Below are positions 63,311-64,000 of a DNA stretch of 64,000 nucleotides, piece after piece. The stretch is from positions 542,023-606,022 of the forward strand of contig NZ_JROG01000001.1 of NCBI RefSeq assembly GCF_000786215.1. The letters run 5' to 3'. This DNA is from Sphingomonas sp. 35-24ZXX. GTDB lineage: Bacteria; Pseudomonadota; Alphaproteobacteria; Sphingomonadales; Sphingomonadaceae. The first letter of the stretch is position 1, and each line of letters starts with the position of its first letter. The notes beneath the pieces are model-generated. The model was not told the origin of the DNA, did not search any database, and saw nothing but the letters and a program-made list of their open reading frames with translations. A program made the position numbers and the translations under genes.

Positions 63311-63363
63311 TCGCTGATCAGGAATGACCGGTATCAGCGAAACCGGTCATTCCTAATCAGCGA
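63311..63363. repeat. 22-bp inverted repeat with one mismatch
   Basis: The left arm runs from TCGCTGAT to GACCGGT (63311-63332), and the right arm is its reverse complement with one mismatch (63342-63363). The 9-nt loop ATCAGCGAA repeats the arm end, so alternative foldings exist. No T-run. Confidence 0.75.
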
Positions 63364-63563
63364 TTGGCGGCTCTGTCCCAGATTCGGACTTTTCAGGGGC
63401 AGGGCGGCGCACTTTAAAGAAATGCTGATATTGCTGGCGGATATCAGTGCGCGGATAACGATAACCGTCTCGCGTTACGCAATAACCGCTCTGCCAATTT
63501 CAGAAGCTTGGCAACCGGACCGACTCTATCGGCCCGGCTGCTCGAAACTCCGATAAGACTGCC
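63364..63563. other. Intergenic stretch before the MucR gene, nothing recognised
   Basis: About 200 bp without a recognisable gene. A frame over it gives no known protein. Confidence 0.4.
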
Positions 63564-64000
63564 TCACTTTGCGGCAGTAGTTGCCTTCGTGCGCCCGCGG
63601 CCGGCCTTAGGGCTACGACCAAGACCAATAGTCTTGGCAAGTTCACGACGCTTCTCAGCATAGGCCGGAGCGACCATCGGGTAGTCGGCTGGCAGGCCCC
63701 ACCGCTGGCGGTATTCTGTTGGCGTAAGGTTGTAGTGAACGGACAGATGCCGCTTGAGCATCTTCATCTTCTTGCCGTCTTCCAGGCACACGAGATAATC
63801 GTGCTTGATCGATGATCGGATCGATACCGCAGGCTCAGGACGCACTTCTTGAGGCTCCGGAACTTCAGCCGATGACAAGCCAGCCAACGCCGTGTGAACA
63901 TTCGCGATCAGCGTAGCGATGTCGCCCAATGCGACACTGTTGTTTCCAATATGCGCTGCCACGATATCTGCGGTAAGCGTAATCAGCTGCTCTTGCGAAT
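63564..64000 (-). CDS. MucR/Ros-family transcriptional regulator (5' end outside window)
   Basis: The minus frame runs in from the window edge; the residues there, SQEQLITLTADIVAAHIGNN, are the usual start of MucR proteins, so the GTG at 63962 is internal, not the start. The zinc-finger region reads YLVCLEDGKKMKMLKRHLSV followed by LTPTEYRQRWGLPADYPMVA, then an AYAEKRRELAKTIGLG tail. These regulators bind AT-rich sites and control surface polysaccharide and other genes in alphaproteobacteria. Its position near the island edge suggests island or host regulation, not known which. Confidence 0.92.
   Translation of the reverse strand, partial: SQEQLITLTADIVAAHIGNNSVALGDIATLIANVHTALAGLSSAEVPEPQEVRPEPAVSIRSSIKHDYLVCLEDGKKMKMLKRHLSVHYNLTPTEYRQRWGLPADYPMVAPAYAEKRRELAKTIGLGRSPKAGRGRTKATTAAK

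Noticed and set aside
1..64000. CRISPR array
   Set aside because: No regular short repeats with unique spacers are visible; the regular repeats at 23-44 kb are protein-coding.

Overview
The window looks like chromosome from a high-GC alphaproteobacterium of the Sphingomonadales. The reasons are a TonB-dependent receptor with a typical sphingomonad leader, MucR- and LacI-type regulators, high GC in the core genes, and short intergenic palindromes of a kind I associate with this order. No species can be named from sequence alone.

Region 1 (1-12.8 kb) reads as a sulfur/sugar catabolic neighbourhood. A LacI regulator (cut by the window edge) overlaps a GH31 enzyme that carries all the catalytic and sulfonate-binding positions of sulfoquinovosidases. 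A TonB-dependent receptor is transcribed divergently from it. After a repeat-rich gap with one foreign lipoprotein gene come a Rieske oxygenase, a DUF3237 protein, an MFS transporter, a putative sulfate exporter of the YeiH/UPF0324 family, and a SorAB-like sulfite dehydrogenase pair. Together these could take up a sulfosugar glycoside, cleave it, oxidise released sulfite and export sulfate. The desulfonation step is not identified.

Region 2 (12.9-22.4 kb) is envelope housekeeping: a CxxCxxCC protein, two CPBP membrane proteases, an AqpZ aquaporin, several small secreted proteins or lipoproteins, a PliG-like protein, a Yip1-like membrane protein, an AraC-type regulator and a POT-family transporter.

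Region 3 (22.9-45.5 kb) is one gene: a giant autotransporter adhesin of about 7,528 residues. It has a Gly-rich head, a passenger made of autotransporter beta-strand repeats, an Ala/Pro/Ser-rich interruption, and a C-terminal beta-barrel.

Region 4 (45.6 kb to the end) looks like a genomic island. It starts at the 3' half of a tRNA-Lys-like sequence next to a P4-type integrase. It carries an Mrr-like nuclease, orphan ORFs bounded by copies of a roughly 130-bp repeat, an IS110-type transposase, a SUKH-3 protein, a broken IS5-type transposase and a MucR regulator (cut by the window edge).

The centrepiece is a seven-gene minus-strand cluster at 52.3-61.8 kb: a bacterial gasdermin candidate, an alpha/beta hydrolase, a caspase-like protease, a pYEATS protein, a three-domain cell-wall-hydrolase-like protein, a one-pass membrane protein and a P-loop ATPase. 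I read it as a gasdermin-type abortive-infection system with accessory genes that may be undescribed in this combination. One possible logic is protease activation of a membrane pore that then lets a cytoplasmic peptidoglycan hydrolase reach the wall.
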